In this document: positions 14,411 to 22,243 of the stretch, one piece after another
Position numbering within the stretch: the first letter of the stretch is position 1
Layout of the letters: each line of letters begins with the position of its first letter
Source: Anaerolineaceae bacterium
GTDB lineage: Bacteria > Chloroflexota > Anaerolineae > Anaerolineales > Anaerolineaceae
Assembly (NCBI GenBank): GCA_014860845.1
Contig: JACZIY010000275.1
Coordinates: 1-24,774 of the forward strand
DNA length: 24,774 bases
Reading direction: 5' to 3'
Translations under genes and position numbers: made by a program
The notes under the pieces: generated by a model
The model's database searches: none
What the model was told of the DNA's origin: nothing
The model's input: only the letters and a program-made list of their open reading frames with translations

Positions 14411-14426
14411 TGTGATATTTATTACA
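14411..14426. promoter_or_regulatory. CRP-like box TGTGATATTTATTACA / extended -10 region
   Basis: TGTGA-N6-TTACA, matching 13906-13921. Includes TGATATTTA, a plausible extended -10. Either the Crp-family protein binds here and blocks or tunes the promoter, or the similarity reflects a conserved core promoter. Confidence 0.5.
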
Positions 14427-14453
14427 AGAGATTAAAGAATTTTGGAGGAAAAA

Positions 14454-15230
14454 ATGAAGAATAAAATTGTTTTAGGTGGAATCATGACGCTCATCGCCGC
14501 TATCATCGGTATTGTCGGTCATTTTGTATTGTTTTTTCAGTGGTATGTAGCTGGCATGTCTGCTGAATCTGCTGAGCCAGGGTGTGAGATTTTATTGAAA
14601 TATATCCATCCTGGATTGGGTGATGTGGGATTTCTTGCATCCGCCTTTTTCCTCGTCAGTGCTTATGGCTTTATTGTAAAGAAAAACTGGGCATATACCC
14701 TATCAATCATTGGGATCGTTTTAGCATTATTAGCCAGCTTCTTTATTAATATTCCATTCATGGCTGCCAGCTTACCACCTGTTTATTTCATGTTGTTTTT
14801 TCCTTATATCCTTTTCTACTTTGTTTTCCTTTGGAAAGTTGGAGAAATCCCGTGGAGTAGAATCTTATTGGGCATGGGAAGTGGTGTCACCTACATTTTC
14901 TGCTTCATGAATGGTGTATCCAGCACAAGCCGAATCATCACTGTAGGAACTCCCATATTTTATCTGGTGGTCAGTCTTCATTGGGTAGCAATGATTGGAT
15001 GGGCGATTGTTACTTTTGGAATTTTAACCAAACCCAAAAATTGGTTAGTTCCGATTGGGCTATTAGCAGGGGTAACGGAGTTGATTGTTGGAATTCCATT
15101 AGCAATCAGTACTGCACAGGAGTTGGGTCGCTTTTCATTATTTGCATTGGCCCCCATTGCCAGCCTGGCGATGGTCATTATTCTTATCATCCCCAATTTA
15201 TGGCAAAAATGGACGAATGCTCTTGATTGA
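14454..15230 (+). CDS. Polytopic membrane protein, about 8 helices, function unknown
   Basis: 258 residues from the ATG at 14454, preceded by TTTGGAGGAAAAA; a TTG four codons earlier is rejected since it lies in the ribosome site. I do not recognise the family. Hydrophobic segments at about 6-31, 55-75, 80-105, 110-129, 137-153, 166-192, 197-220 and 229-251. His residues occur inside helices at H23 (GIVGHFVLF) and H176 (VVSLHWVAM), with H52 in a loop (KYIHPGLG); helix histidines in a redox cluster could ligate heme, but this is speculation. It has its own promoter with FNR-like and CRP-like boxes and precedes the heme-copper-like protein by 250 bases. Could be an accessory or quinone/heme-handling subunit of the same complex. 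Confidence 0.8.
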   Translation: MKNKIVLGGIMTLIAAIIGIVGHFVLFFQWYVAGMSAESAEPGCEILLKYIHPGLGDVGFLASAFFLVSAYGFIVKKNWAYTLSIIGIVLALLASFFINIPFMAASLPPVYFMLFFPYILFYFVFLWKVGEIPWSRILLGMGSGVTYIFCFMNGVSSTSRIITVGTPIFYLVVSLHWVAMIGWAIVTFGILTKPKNWLVPIGLLAGVTELIVGIPLAISTAQELGRFSLFALAPIASLAMVIILIIPNLWQKWTNALD

Positions 15231-15277
15231 AATCCTTTCAATGCTAACTTTCAAGAAGTAAAAAAATGATCAGAAGA

Positions 15278-15318
15278 GGTGAGAATTAAAAGCATAAAAA
15301 CGCAACCGGGTTCTCACC
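15278..15318. repeat. Inverted repeat between the two membrane-protein genes
   Basis: GGTGAGAA (15278-15285) and TTCTCACC (15311-15318), perfect 8-bp arms around a 25-base loop, with further AGAA/TTCT pairing possible outside. A T-rich stretch follows (TTTCTGTTTAAAT). It may be a rho-independent terminator with a large loop separating the 14454 gene from the next transcription unit. The rest of this 250-base gap holds the next promoter and no visible gene. Confidence 0.45.
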
Positions 15319-15423
15319 TTTCTGTTTAAATCTGACAATTCAAAAATTATCTCTGTTAAAAGATTTTTTAATCGAAATCACGCTGATATTAACTTTTGTT
15401 AATGACTTTCAATCATCAACGTG

Positions 15424-15452
15424 CTAACATGTGCAAAATTACACAATATAAG
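15424..15452 (+). promoter_or_regulatory. Candidate promoter of the heme-copper-like gene
   Basis: CTAACA (15424-15429), 17-base spacer, TATAAG (15447-15452), giving a start near 15459. The CRP-like box at 15430-15445 fills the spacer, a position typical of repression. Confidence 0.4.
15430..15445. promoter_or_regulatory. CRP-like box TGTGCAAAATTACACA
   Basis: Near-perfect TGTG-N8-CACA palindrome, the third of this type in the cluster, 35 bases before the ATG of the heme-copper-like gene. Fits the RExxxR recognition helix of the regulator at 13128-13811. Confidence 0.5.
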
Positions 15453-15480
15453 TTCTCGAAATTTTTCTGAAGGAGCGTCA

Positions 15481-16965
15481 ATGCTGGCTTTAAAATCCCG
15501 ATTTAATTATCTGTTTACATCCACCAAAGGTCTGATTCTCGTCGCAATCGCCTTATGTGCGTTGATCTCTGCATTCTTTGGATCATTATCTGGACCTATG
15601 GCAGATCTGGGTGTAAAAAGTGTCATCGTTAAAACATTCGGAATCGATCTGGTTGAATCAGAAAGAGAAGGGCGCTTAATTATTCTGTATCACACCATTG
15701 CCATGGCAGTAATCGCGATTGAAACGTATATGATAACAGACCTGGTTGCCATGCAAGAAAATCAACGTGTTCAAATTAATAGCACAATCACATTCGGATA
15801 TCTGGCTGCAATCTTTGGAGGTTTACCTTTTGCTTATTGGGGAACCAGCTGGATCATGCATGGGGTCTATATTGCAGGTCTGACTTTAATTTTCTTTGCT
15901 GGATGCTCGCTTGCCTATGCACTGTGGCCATGGCGCAAGGAATATAAGGTGAAGAATAGAGAATATGCGCATACTAGAGCCGGGTTTAATCTGGAAAGAA
16001 TTGCGTTTTTCTCAGTATCAATTGTTACTTTGGCATCTGCGCTTTTCGGGGCAATTCCTGGCTCATTTTATGGCAATGGGTTTTTCACATTTCTGGCCGA
16101 AAATGTAGTGCGTGAACCAGTCAAAACGACTTTGCAAAAATCAATCATCGGACACCTGCACATCATGTTAGCGCTGATTGCAATTGCGTGTACGCTGATC
16201 ATTTGTCGATATATGGATTTCAAAGGAATACTTCATAAAATTGCCATGCCCTTAATGATTGTAGGTTCCATAGTGCTTTCTATGGGTACCTGGTTGGTGG
16301 TGCCTTTTGAAGGAGTTGCACACGCAGTTATTTATGGTGGCTCTACCGTAGCAATGTTGGGTGCTTTGTTGTTGGTTATTTTCTCCTGGAACAAGTTGAT
16401 TCGAGAAGGCCTGGCAGAAAAAGGAATCAAAAAAGGTAATTTTTATCAGGGAGTAACAGCGTTAGTCCGAGATCCTTTGAAATTTGGAGTTACCTGGCAA
16501 ATGGTCTTTATGAACTTTACCGTCAGCGGAATTGGCATTTTTGTAGCCGTTAAACTGGATGAAATATTCCGAAATTGGCCATTTATGGATGAAAAATTGA
16601 TACTTACAGGTCACTGGCATATCCTGGCTACGCTGACAGCCACAATCTTATTAATGTATTATGCAGATTTTGCAGGACTTAAAGGCAAGGCTAGGCAATG
16701 GTTTGGCTGGTCAATCATAATCTTCTCCGACCTGGCTTTTGGTGCAGTAACAGTATATGAAATGAAACGTTTATTTGTTGAGGAAGCTTACCAACAACCT
16801 GTCGTCAATATCACTACCCTCCTTGGAGATATTGGACTGGTTATTGTGTTGCTTGCACTCGCAGCCCTCATGGTCTGGCGTTTGATTGATTTGTTCAAGA
16901 AAAACGGCAGGTGGTCACAAGAAGTCCATGAAAAATTAGAGTCTTATGGGGAGGAACGCGGATGA
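15481..16965 (+). CDS. 12-helix membrane protein, divergent heme-copper-oxidase-like
   Basis: 494 residues from the ATG at 15481 (AAGGAG five bases before); an in-frame ATG 20 codons earlier falls upstream of the promoter and is rejected. Twelve hydrophobic helices. Histidines sit at the starts of helices 2, 6 and 10: H71 (ILYHTIAM), H225/H227 (GHLHIM) and H378/H380 (GHWHIL); others are H127 in helix 4 and H281 in helix 8. Helix 10 (GHWHILATLTATILLMYYAD) resembles the HxH helix of cytochrome oxidase subunit I, and helix 2 the low-spin-heme helix, while the three-fold repeat of four helices is that of the heme-copper superfamily. The His-His pair of helix 7 that binds CuB is not seen. A CtaB-like heme farnesyltransferase lies two genes on. 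It may bind hemes but reduce O2, NO or nothing. Stop and next start overlap (ATGA). Confidence 0.75.
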   Translation: MLALKSRFNYLFTSTKGLILVAIALCALISAFFGSLSGPMADLGVKSVIVKTFGIDLVESEREGRLIILYHTIAMAVIAIETYMITDLVAMQENQRVQINSTITFGYLAAIFGGLPFAYWGTSWIMHGVYIAGLTLIFFAGCSLAYALWPWRKEYKVKNREYAHTRAGFNLERIAFFSVSIVTLASALFGAIPGSFYGNGFFTFLAENVVREPVKTTLQKSIIGHLHIMLALIAIACTLIICRYMDFKGILHKIAMPLMIVGSIVLSMGTWLVVPFEGVAHAVIYGGSTVAMLGALLLVIFSWNKLIREGLAEKGIKKGNFYQGVTALVRDPLKFGVTWQMVFMNFTVSGIGIFVAVKLDEIFRNWPFMDEKLILTGHWHILATLTATILLMYYADFAGLKGKARQWFGWSIIIFSDLAFGAVTVYEMKRLFVEEAYQQPVVNITTLLGDIGLVIVLLALAALMVWRLIDLFKKNGRWSQEVHEKLESYGEERG

Positions 16966-17855
16966 AAAAGCTGACTCTGATACTGATTTCATTTATTCTA
17001 TTACTAACTGCCTGCAAACCAGTAGATGTGAATTCACCAGCACCCGTTTATGATACTGGTATTGACCCAAACGCCTGGGCGACCATTCCAGCAGGAGAAT
17101 TTTTATCCGGTCAATTTAATATGGAAAAGAATATTGATTATGATTTCGAGATGATGATCACCAATGTAACCAATCAAAAATTTGCCAGCTATTTAAATTC
17201 AGCACTATCGGATGGGTATATCCAAATTATAAACAACGAAGTAGTTGGTTATTATCCTGGGGATGAATTCAACAGTGGACGTCATGAGGAAGAAATTTTG
17301 CCTGGCAATTATATCCACATTCCACTTGATGATCCAATGTTACGGCTGGATTATGATGGCTCAGTATTTAAAGCTCAACCTACATGGGCGAACCATCCGA
17401 TGACAATGGTTTCATGGTATGGCGCGAAAGCATATTGTGAGTATTATAACTGGCGTCTGCCAACCGAATTAGAATGGGAAAAAGCAGCACGTGGAACGGA
17501 TGATCGCCCATTCCCATGGGGGTATGAGATTGCTCGCAATAATACAAACTTAATTAATAGTCGTGACCCATTTGAGGATATGAAGTCCACAGGCTCCCGC
17601 ACCACTCCGGTTGGATTTTATAATGGAAAAACATATGATGGTTATGTAACATTAGACTCTCCTAGCCCATACGGGATTTATGATATGGCCGGAAATGTAT
17701 GGGAATGGACGTCCAATGTTTATGAAGAACAACATTACCGCTATCTGCGAGGTGGGAGTAAAGATGTTTATGAGAATTATTTACGCATCTGGGTACGGAA
17801 TAGTTCAATTCCAACGTACACCAGCCCAGGCTTCGGTTTTCGATGTGTAAAGTAA
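16962..17855 (+). CDS. Lipoprotein with formylglycine-generating-enzyme-like (SUMF1) domain, catalytic Cys absent
   Basis: 297 residues; lipobox LLTAC with C18, so tethered outside the membrane. The rest is an FGE/sulfatase-modifying-factor fold: IPAGEFLSGQ (42-51), HPMTMVSWYGAKAYC (145-159), WRLPTELEWEKAARG (164-178), YGIYDMAGNVWEWT (237-250), RGGS (263-266) and GFGFRCVK at the end. True FGE has two Cys after RGGS; here RGGSKDVYENYLRIWVRN has none, and only C159 and C295 remain in the mature protein, so it cannot be a formylglycine-generating oxidase and is probably a binding or assembly factor. NirV, an FGE-like protein beside copper nitrite reductase genes in denitrifiers, is a contextual parallel. 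Its ATG overlaps the stop of the heme-copper-like gene, so the two are translationally coupled and probably interact. Confidence 0.88.
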   Translation: MKKLTLILISFILLLTACKPVDVNSPAPVYDTGIDPNAWATIPAGEFLSGQFNMEKNIDYDFEMMITNVTNQKFASYLNSALSDGYIQIINNEVVGYYPGDEFNSGRHEEEILPGNYIHIPLDDPMLRLDYDGSVFKAQPTWANHPMTMVSWYGAKAYCEYYNWRLPTELEWEKAARGTDDRPFPWGYEIARNNTNLINSRDPFEDMKSTGSRTTPVGFYNGKTYDGYVTLDSPSPYGIYDMAGNVWEWTSNVYEEQHYRYLRGGSKDVYENYLRIWVRNSSIPTYTSPGFGFRCVK

Positions 17856-17884
17856 TCATGTCGACCAATCATTAAGGATTTGCT

Positions 17885-18739
17885 TTGAAAATTATTAAAG
17901 AAAGAATCTCCCTCTATTGGAAGTTGATCAAGAGCCTGCAAACCGGTCTGCTTTTAACAACCGGTTTAGCAGGGTTCATGAGTTGCAAATGCCCGGTATT
18001 CAATCTTCCTGAATTGTTGGGTGTAGGAATCAGTCTATTCTTTTCGATCAGCGGTAGTACTGTTTTTAACATGTGGTATGACCGTGATATTGATGCAAAA
18101 ATGAAACGAACCTGTTATCGTCCATTGGCAACAGGCATTGTCTCCCCCAGAGAGGTGTTTTTGCTTGGATTAATCCTTTCCATCATCGGGGTAGGATTGG
18201 CATTTATCATTGATAACCTTTATGGATTGATTGTCTTTGGTGGCATTTTCTTTGATGTGATTATTTACACCATATGGTTGAAACGCAAAACTTGTTGGTC
18301 TGTCGTTTGGGGAGGTTTGGCTGGTGGAATGCCAATACTCGCTGGAAGAGCCCTTGGTATTGGCCACGTTGATTGGGTAGGCATTGCATTGGCTTTTAGT
18401 ATTCTCTTTTGGATCCCTACTCATATCATGACATTCTCCATGCGCTACCATGAAGATTATATATCTGCCGGAATTCCGACTTTTCACCAAAAATTTGGGT
18501 TTTCAAATACCAGGCTGATCATAGCAATTTCGAGTATTTTGGCTGCATTAACCATTGGGGTTGCGGCCATTGGAATCGGAATAGCGATCGGTTATTTAAG
18601 ATTATTGATTATTCTTTCAGCTGGCTTGATCATCCTTGCTGTTTTCAGTTTAATAAAACCCTCTGAAAAACTTAATTTTGGTTTATTCAAGTACGCTTCC
18701 TTATACATGTTAAGTGCTATGGTTCTTATGGTGGTTTAA
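17885..18739 (+). CDS. UbiA-superfamily prenyltransferase, CtaB (heme O synthase)-like
   Basis: Membrane enzyme predicted to farnesylate protoheme to heme O, the heme used by many oxidases. 284 residues; TTG start at 17885 with AAGG seven bases upstream, as no ATG is well placed. Around eight or nine helices. First Asp-rich motif N62-MWYD66-R-D68-I-D70 with RT..RPLATG after it, and YTIWLKRKT at 128-136, both close to CtaB. The second region reads WIPTHIMTFSMRYHEDY (176-192), where classical CtaB has WTPPHFW, so it belongs to a divergent branch. Placement in the same run as a heme-copper-like protein supports a heme-tailoring role; another prenyl acceptor remains possible. 29 bases follow the FGE-like gene. 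Confidence 0.85.
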   Translation: MKIIKERISLYWKLIKSLQTGLLLTTGLAGFMSCKCPVFNLPELLGVGISLFFSISGSTVFNMWYDRDIDAKMKRTCYRPLATGIVSPREVFLLGLILSIIGVGLAFIIDNLYGLIVFGGIFFDVIIYTIWLKRKTCWSVVWGGLAGGMPILAGRALGIGHVDWVGIALAFSILFWIPTHIMTFSMRYHEDYISAGIPTFHQKFGFSNTRLIIAISSILAALTIGVAAIGIGIAIGYLRLLIILSAGLIILAVFSLIKPSEKLNFGLFKYASLYMLSAMVLMVV

Positions 18740-18775
18740 ATCGTAGATAATTTTAATTTTTTGAGGAGGATATCA

Positions 18776-19480
18776 ATGTCAAAGAATAAATGGTGGGGAA
18801 AAACGTTACGAGTGTCAGGGATTATTTTAATGGGATTAACTTCTGTATTTACGCTCATGGCAGGCATAGGTACTACCTGTGTAGCGTTCGCAGCTGAAAA
18901 ATTTAGCGAAAAAATGGCTTTATTAGCTCCTTATAGCTGGTTGTATATTCTCTTTGTAATCATTACTACAGCCATCGGAGTTTATATGGTCAAAGCATTA
19001 GTGGGTCTGATCAAGAAAAGACAAAATGGATATCGTGATACGATCATTTCTCTCATTTTGGGAATTATTATTGGTGGTATCCACATGGTTGTATCCCGAT
19101 TATTGCGAGGAAGCTCTATGCCAACAGATGGCGTGGTGTATGTAACAGTTCTCACACTCATCGTTTTTGCAATTTTTAAAATTCCTGGAATCTGGAATGA
19201 GTTACACCTGGATGGAACAAAACCAGATGACATTAACAAAATTGCTGCTGCCTTCACCCTTCTCTTATGTGGGATAGCTGTTCTGACAGCTCCCGTGTGG
19301 GGAGCATCGACACATATTTTCGCTGAAGGTGGTCAGAATTGGGCAAATGCCTGGCCAATTCAAATGAATTTGATTGGTATCTTACTTCTATTGTCAGGTA
19401 TTTTCACTCTGATTTCTCCAACACGAAAAAGAATGATGGTCCAGCACAGGGAAAAAATCACTTTGACAAATGCTGAGTGA
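18776..19480 (+). CDS. Membrane protein, about 6 helices, function unknown
   Basis: 234 residues from the ATG at 18776, preceded by GAGGAGGATATCA; a TTG five codons earlier is inside the ribosome site. No family recognised. Hydrophobic segments at about 13-36, 49-70, 86-104, 115-137, 153-174 and 191-210; the N-terminal segment (ILMGLTSVFTLMAGIGTTCVAFA) could be taken for a signal peptide but is more likely a first helix. Contains single His residues at GGIHMVV and STHIFAEGG. It is the last gene of the cluster, 36 bases after the CtaB-like gene, and a hairpin follows. Probably an accessory subunit or assembly factor of the heme-copper-like complex (inference from position only). Confidence 0.78.
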   Translation: MSKNKWWGKTLRVSGIILMGLTSVFTLMAGIGTTCVAFAAEKFSEKMALLAPYSWLYILFVIITTAIGVYMVKALVGLIKKRQNGYRDTIISLILGIIIGGIHMVVSRLLRGSSMPTDGVVYVTVLTLIVFAIFKIPGIWNELHLDGTKPDDINKIAAAFTLLLCGIAVLTAPVWGASTHIFAEGGQNWANAWPIQMNLIGILLLLSGIFTLISPTRKRMMVQHREKITLTNAE

Positions 19481-19505
19481 TTCATTCGGATTAAATGATT
19501 ACCTG

Positions 19506-19535
19506 ATCCCCTCCTTTCGATGAGGGGATTTATTG
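19506..19535 (+). terminator. Hairpin terminator closing the membrane/redox cluster
   Basis: ATCCCCTC (19506-19513), 8-base loop, GAGGGGAT (19522-19529): a perfect 8-bp GC-rich stem 25 bases after the last gene of the cluster. The tail TTATTGATT is only moderately T-rich, so it could act in part by stem stability. Confidence 0.65.
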
Positions 19536-19572
19536 ATTCTGATGTTGGACCATTCAAGCAATAATTCTCAGG

Positions 19573-19601
19573 TTGCGCCAATACTTAAAGGCGATTAGAA
19601 T
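19573..19601 (+). promoter_or_regulatory. Candidate sigma-70 promoter of glnS
   Basis: TTGCGC (19573-19578), 17-base spacer, TAGAAT (19596-19601), 30 bases before the glnS ATG and after the hairpin at 19506. No T-box-like leader is present. Confidence 0.45.
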
Positions 19602-19631
19602 TTATTACATTACTTTTTTCTGGAGATACTT

Positions 19632-21308
19632 ATGCCCGAAATATATGAGAATACAAATTTCATAAAAGAAGCCATTGAAGAAGATCTGAAATCCGGTCGC
19701 TTCACGACAGTTCACACAAGATTTCCACCTGAACCGAATGGCTACCTGCATATCGGCCATGCCAAAGCAATTTGCATTGATTTTGGTATGGCGCAAGCCT
19801 TTGGGGGCAAAACGAATTTACGCTATGATGACACAAATCCAATTAAAGAAGACACAGAGTATGTAGACGCCATTAAAGAAGACATTCATTGGTTAGGTTT
19901 TGATTGGGCTGACAGAGAGTTTTATGCTTCTGATTATTTTGAACAATTGTATCAATGGGCAGAACAATTGATTCTTCAAGGTGATGCATATGTAGATGAT
20001 TTATCTCCAGATGAAATTCGACAATATCGAGGAACCCTTACAGAACCAGGCAAAAATAGTCCTTTTCGGGATCGTTCTATCGACGAAAATCTAGATCTTT
20101 TCAGACGGATGCGAATTGGAGAGTTCCCGGATGGTACCCGGGTTCTTCGTGCTAAAATTGATATGTCTTCAGGGAATATCAATATGCGCGATCCAGTCAT
20201 GTATCGAATTCTTCATGCATCACATCACCGCACCGGAGATAAATGGTGCATTTATCCAATGTACGATTTTGCGCATGGCCAATCCGATTCTATCGAAGGG
20301 ATCACCCATTCATTATGCGATCTGGCATATGAAGCTCACAGACCTTTATATGATTGGTTCGTAGAAAAATTGGGAATATTCCACCCTCGTCAAATTGAGT
20401 TTTCCCGACTGAATATTTCCTATACCATCCTGAGTAAACGTTTTCTTAAAATGATGGCCGATAAAAAATTGGTAAATGGTTGGGATGACCCACGTATGCC
20501 TACTTTATGTGGAATGCGGAGAAGAGGTTTTACCTCTGAAGCAATTCGCGACTTTATCGACAAGGTTGGGGTAGCAAAAAATGAAAGTGTTGTGGACATT
20601 TCGTTATTGGAACACTGTGTCCGCGATAACCTGAACCTGTCCGCTAACAGAGTAATGGCAGTTCTGAATCCATTGAAATTGGTGATTGACAATTATCCTG
20701 AGGATCAGGTTGAACAATTGGAAGCGATTAATAATCCGGAAGATGAAACTGCGGGAAAACGGTTGGTTCCTTTTTCAAAAATTCTTTTTATTGAAAAAGA
20801 CGATTTTATGGAAAATCCTCCCAGAAAATATTTTCGACTTTCACCAGGAAATGAAGTTCGCTTGAGATATGGTTATTATGTCAAATGTACCTATGTTGTA
20901 AGAGATGATAATGATGAAATTCTGGAAGTTCATTGCACATACGATCCTGATACCAGAGGTGGTTATTCGCCAGATGGAAGAAAGGTAAAAGGTACCATTC
21001 ATTGGGTTTCAGCCCAACACGCACTTGATGCCGAAATTCGTCTTTATGACCGTTTATTCCTTACATCAGATCCGGATAATACGGAAGAAGGAAAAACCTT
21101 CCTGGATAACCTGAACCCAAATTCATTGACTATTCTTCCTGGTAGTAAGGTTGAACCATCATTAAAGAATTCACTACCAGGAGATCGTTTTCAGTTCGAA
21201 AGACAGGGATATTTCTGTGTTGATCTTGATTCCACAAAAGATTCGTTCGTTTTTAATCGGACTGTCAGCCTGAAAGATAGTTGGGCAAAAATCAATCAAA
21301 ATAATTAA
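19632..21308 (+). CDS. glnS: Glutaminyl-tRNA synthetase
   Basis: Charges tRNA(Gln) with glutamine in the cytoplasm, class I synthetase. 558 residues, full length for bacterial GlnRS. HIGH motif H40-IGH in [13 protein letters not shown]; the KMSKS equivalent is ILSKR at 266-270. The acceptor-binding and anticodon-binding C-terminal beta barrels (about 340-555) are complete, e.g. [16 protein letters not shown] and [11 protein letters not shown], which separate it from GluRS. CTGGAG lies ten bases before the ATG. Own promoter; follows the cluster hairpin. Its presence means glutamine can be charged directly instead of only by GatCAB transamidation. Confidence 0.97.
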   Translation: MPEIYENTNFIKEAIEEDLKSGRFTTVHTRFPPEPNGYLHIGHAKAICIDFGMAQAFGGKTNLRYDDTNPIKEDTEYVDAIKEDIHWLGFDWADREFYASDYFEQLYQWAEQLILQGDAYVDDLSPDEIRQYRGTLTEPGKNSPFRDRSIDENLDLFRRMRIGEFPDGTRVLRAKIDMSSGNINMRDPVMYRILHASHHRTGDKWCIYPMYDFAHGQSDSIEGITHSLCDLAYEAHRPLYDWFVEKLGIFHPRQIEFSRLNISYTILSKRFLKMMADKKLVNGWDDPRMPTLCGMRRRGFTSEAIRDFIDKVGVAKNESVVDISLLEHCVRDNLNLSANRVMAVLNPLKLVIDNYPEDQVEQLEAINNPEDETAGKRLVPFSKILFIEKDDFMENPPRKYFRLSPGNEVRLRYGYYVKCTYVVRDDNDEILEVHCTYDPDTRGGYSPDGRKVKGTIHWVSAQHALDAEIRLYDRLFLTSDPDNTEEGKTFLDNLNPNSLTILPGSKVEPSLKNSLPGDRFQFERQGYFCVDLDSTKDSFVFNRTVSLKDSWAKINQNN

Positions 21309-21320
21309 ATACATTTGTGA

Positions 21321-21340
21321 ACCAATATCAGGATATTGGT
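21321..21340. promoter_or_regulatory. 20-base palindrome upstream of degV-family gene
   Basis: ACCAATATC-AG-GATATTGGT: perfect 9-bp arms about a 2-base centre, 12 bases after the glnS stop and 39 bases before the degV-family ATG. The short centre and lack of a T-run argue against a terminator; a dimeric repressor operator is more likely. No cognate regulator lies next to it. Confidence 0.5.
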
Positions 21341-21379
21341 GTTAAAAATAGAAAATCACACTCAATAAATTGGAGACCC

Positions 21380-22231
21380 ATGACAAAAATATCCATTATT
21401 ACCGATACTGATTCAAGTTTGCCTGTTGATATTGCCGCGCAATTCAATATCATTCAGGTGCCGATCACCATTCATTTTGGAGAATCGATTTACACAACCG
21501 GTCTCGATATTAATGATGCAATTTTGTTTGAAATCATTGATCAAACCAATAAATTACCAACCACATCAGCACCTCCCCCTTCTGCATTTGAGAAAGCTTA
21601 TCAAAATGCATTTGATAATGGATATGATGCGATCATTAGTATCTGTGTTTCGAGTAAAGTGAGTGCAACATATCAAGCTGCGTTAACAGCAAAGGAACAA
21701 TTTTCTGAGAGAGACATTAGCGTTGTCGATTCTTTGCAACTCTCATTAGCACAAGGAATGATCGTTTTAAGAGCTGCAGAAGCAGCACAAAAAGGCATCC
21801 CCAAAGAAGAAATATTAGCCGATATCGAACAAGTTAAAAACAAGCTCCATGTATTTGCAGCCTTACCTACATTGAAATACCTTGCAATGAGTGGCAGAGT
21901 TGGTAAATTGGCAGCGGGTCTGGCAGACACATTAAATATCAAGCCAATTCTCTCCGTACAGGATGGAAAATTAGAATTATTGGAAAAGATTCGGACCATG
22001 AAGAAAGCACAGAGACGCTTGATTGATTTGGCAATTGAATCTGTTGGGGATAAAAAGATCGACCAGATTGGATTTATTCATGTGAATAATTTAACGGGGG
22101 CAAAAAACCTGTTTCAGGAACTATGTACTGTAATTTCTTGTCCCCCCAATCCAATCTTTGCAGAATTCACCGCTGGTTTATCCGTTCATGCTGGCTCAGG
22201 TGTCATCGGATTTGTAATATTAACTGAATAA
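21380..22231 (+). CDS. DegV-family (FakB-like) fatty-acid-binding protein
   Basis: 283 residues. DegV proteins bind a fatty acid and, as FakB, present it to the FakA kinase for acyl-phosphate formation. Seen: ITDTDSSLP at 7-15, TTSAPPPSAFEKAY at 61-74, SVSSK-like ICVSSKVSATYQAA at 88-101, the mid-protein LKYLAMSGRVGK and ILSVQDGKLELLEKIRT, and the C-terminal GLSVHAGSGVIG. The ATG at 21380 follows TTGGAGACCC; a GTG 21 codons upstream overlaps the palindrome and is rejected. No fakA in the window. Convergent with the pantothenate kinase-like gene, 12 bases between stops. Confidence 0.92.
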   Translation: MTKISIITDTDSSLPVDIAAQFNIIQVPITIHFGESIYTTGLDINDAILFEIIDQTNKLPTTSAPPPSAFEKAYQNAFDNGYDAIISICVSSKVSATYQAALTAKEQFSERDISVVDSLQLSLAQGMIVLRAAEAAQKGIPKEEILADIEQVKNKLHVFAALPTLKYLAMSGRVGKLAAGLADTLNIKPILSVQDGKLELLEKIRTMKKAQRRLIDLAIESVGDKKIDQIGFIHVNNLTGAKNLFQELCTVISCPPNPIFAEFTAGLSVHAGSGVIGFVILTE

Positions 22232-22243
22232 TAAACCAAAAAA

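Noticed and set aside
16962..17855. Active sulfatase-activating (formylglycine-generating) enzyme
   Set aside because: The catalytic Cys pair is missing and no sulfatase is nearby.
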